Shown one piece after another: positions 5,048 through 5,538 of a stretch of 5,538 nt of DNA. Every line of letters starts with the position of its first letter. The first letter of the stretch is position 1. The stretch covers positions 1 to 5,538 of the forward strand of contig CAMWIZ010000075.1 of NCBI GenBank assembly GCA_947174455.1. Reading direction: 5' to 3'. Origin of the DNA: an uncultured Clostridia bacterium. Lineage in GTDB: Bacteria; Bacillota; Clostridia; Oscillospirales; Acutalibacteraceae. A model generated the notes under the pieces. The model saw only the letters and a program-made list of their open reading frames with translations. It did no database searches and was not told where the DNA came from. Both the position numbers and the translations under genes were made by a program.

Positions 5048-5538
5048 TGATTTTGGAGTTGAACGGAATTTATAAAAGCTATAACACCGACAGCTTTGAA
5101 GTACCTGTGCTGAAAAACATCAACCTCTCAGTGGAGCAGGGCGACTATTTGGCAATTATGGGGCCGTCAGGTTCGGGCAAGTCAACACTGATGAATATTA
5201 TAGGATGTTTGGACAAACCGTCACAGGGGCAGTACTTATTTGACGGTGTGGATATTTCAGCTCAAAACGACTCTGCACTGTCTGAAATCCGTAACAAAGG
5301 TATTGGTTTTGTATTCCAAAACTTTAATTTGCTGCCACGTCAGTCAGCACTTGAAAACGTAGAACTGCCTATGCTTTACGCAAATGTAAAGAGAAAGCAG
5401 AGAAGAGAGATTGCAAAACAGGCACTTGAGAGAGTTGGCCTGAGTGAAAGAATAAACTTCCTGCCGACACAGCTTTCGGGCGGTCAAAAACAGAGGGTTG
5501 CCATTGCCCGAGCAATATCCAACAGTCCGAAAATCCTC
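5047..5538 (+). CDS. ABC transporter ATP-binding protein, MacB/LolD type (cut by the window end)
   Basis: The first 164 residues are present and the frame is open to the window edge; family members are usually about 220-250 residues. The ATG shares its A with the TAA of the adaptor gene (TAATG). Visible motifs: an aromatic A-loop candidate Y12; Walker A GPSGSGKST (39-47); the segment MNIIGCLDKPSQG (49-61), typical of the LolD/MacB/FtsE group; the Q-loop with Q91 in FVFQNFNLLP (88-97); and the ABC signature LSGGQ (143-147) followed by KQRVAIARAI (148-157). Walker B and the switch histidine lie beyond the window. The protein should be cytoplasmic, energising a permease of the FtsX/MacB type probably encoded immediately downstream and working with the adaptor encoded upstream. 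All visible key residues are intact. Confidence 0.96.
   Translation, partial: MILELNGIYKSYNTDSFEVPVLKNINLSVEQGDYLAIMGPSGSGKSTLMNIIGCLDKPSQGQYLFDGVDISAQNDSALSEIRNKGIGFVFQNFNLLPRQSALENVELPMLYANVKRKQRREIAKQALERVGLSERINFLPTQLSGGQKQRVAIARAISNSPKIL

Overview
The window looks like chromosomal DNA of a low-to-moderate-GC Gram-positive gut-type bacterium, most likely a clostridial Firmicute (Ruminococcus/Oscillospiraceae-like). This is an inference from AT-rich intergenic DNA, strong GGAGG-type ribosome binding sites, consensus sigma-A promoters, U-tailed intrinsic terminators, and a MacA/MacB-style adaptor whose membrane anchor has no lipobox. I cannot name a species. All supported genes lie on the + strand. 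I see no tRNA, rRNA, CRISPR array, transposase or integrase.

Layout: (1) 59-1171 encodes a 370-residue protein whose segments match a ROK/sugar-kinase-like (ASKHA-fold) protein, but in circularly permuted order. The part normally C-terminal comes first, then the first phosphate-binding motif, then the usual middle part, ending just after the Gly-rich second phosphate motif. (2) 1385-2548 encodes a 387-residue soluble protein of unknown function with propeller-like beta repeats, closed by a strong terminator (2600-2642). (3) 2549-2924 is a promoter-rich intergenic region with two candidate promoters, each overlapped by a small palindrome, leading to (4) a 90-residue orphan gene (2925-3197). 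(5) 3198-3775 has no convincing gene. It holds a very strong terminator (3317-3353), a stretch of small inverted repeats (about 3420-3610) that may be a dispersed or structured element, and a perfect consensus promoter (3707-3735). (6) 3776-5047 encodes a membrane-anchored periplasmic-adaptor-like (HlyD/MacA family) protein, translationally coupled through TAATG to (7) a MacB/LolD-type ABC ATPase that runs off the window end.

The adaptor and ATPase clearly form one operon, and a MacB-like FtsX-type permease is expected just past the right edge. The three upstream genes appear to be separate transcription units with no visible functional link to the transporter. The least ordinary item is the permuted ASKHA protein. 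The next are the palindrome-regulated small orphan gene and the hairpin-rich noncoding block.
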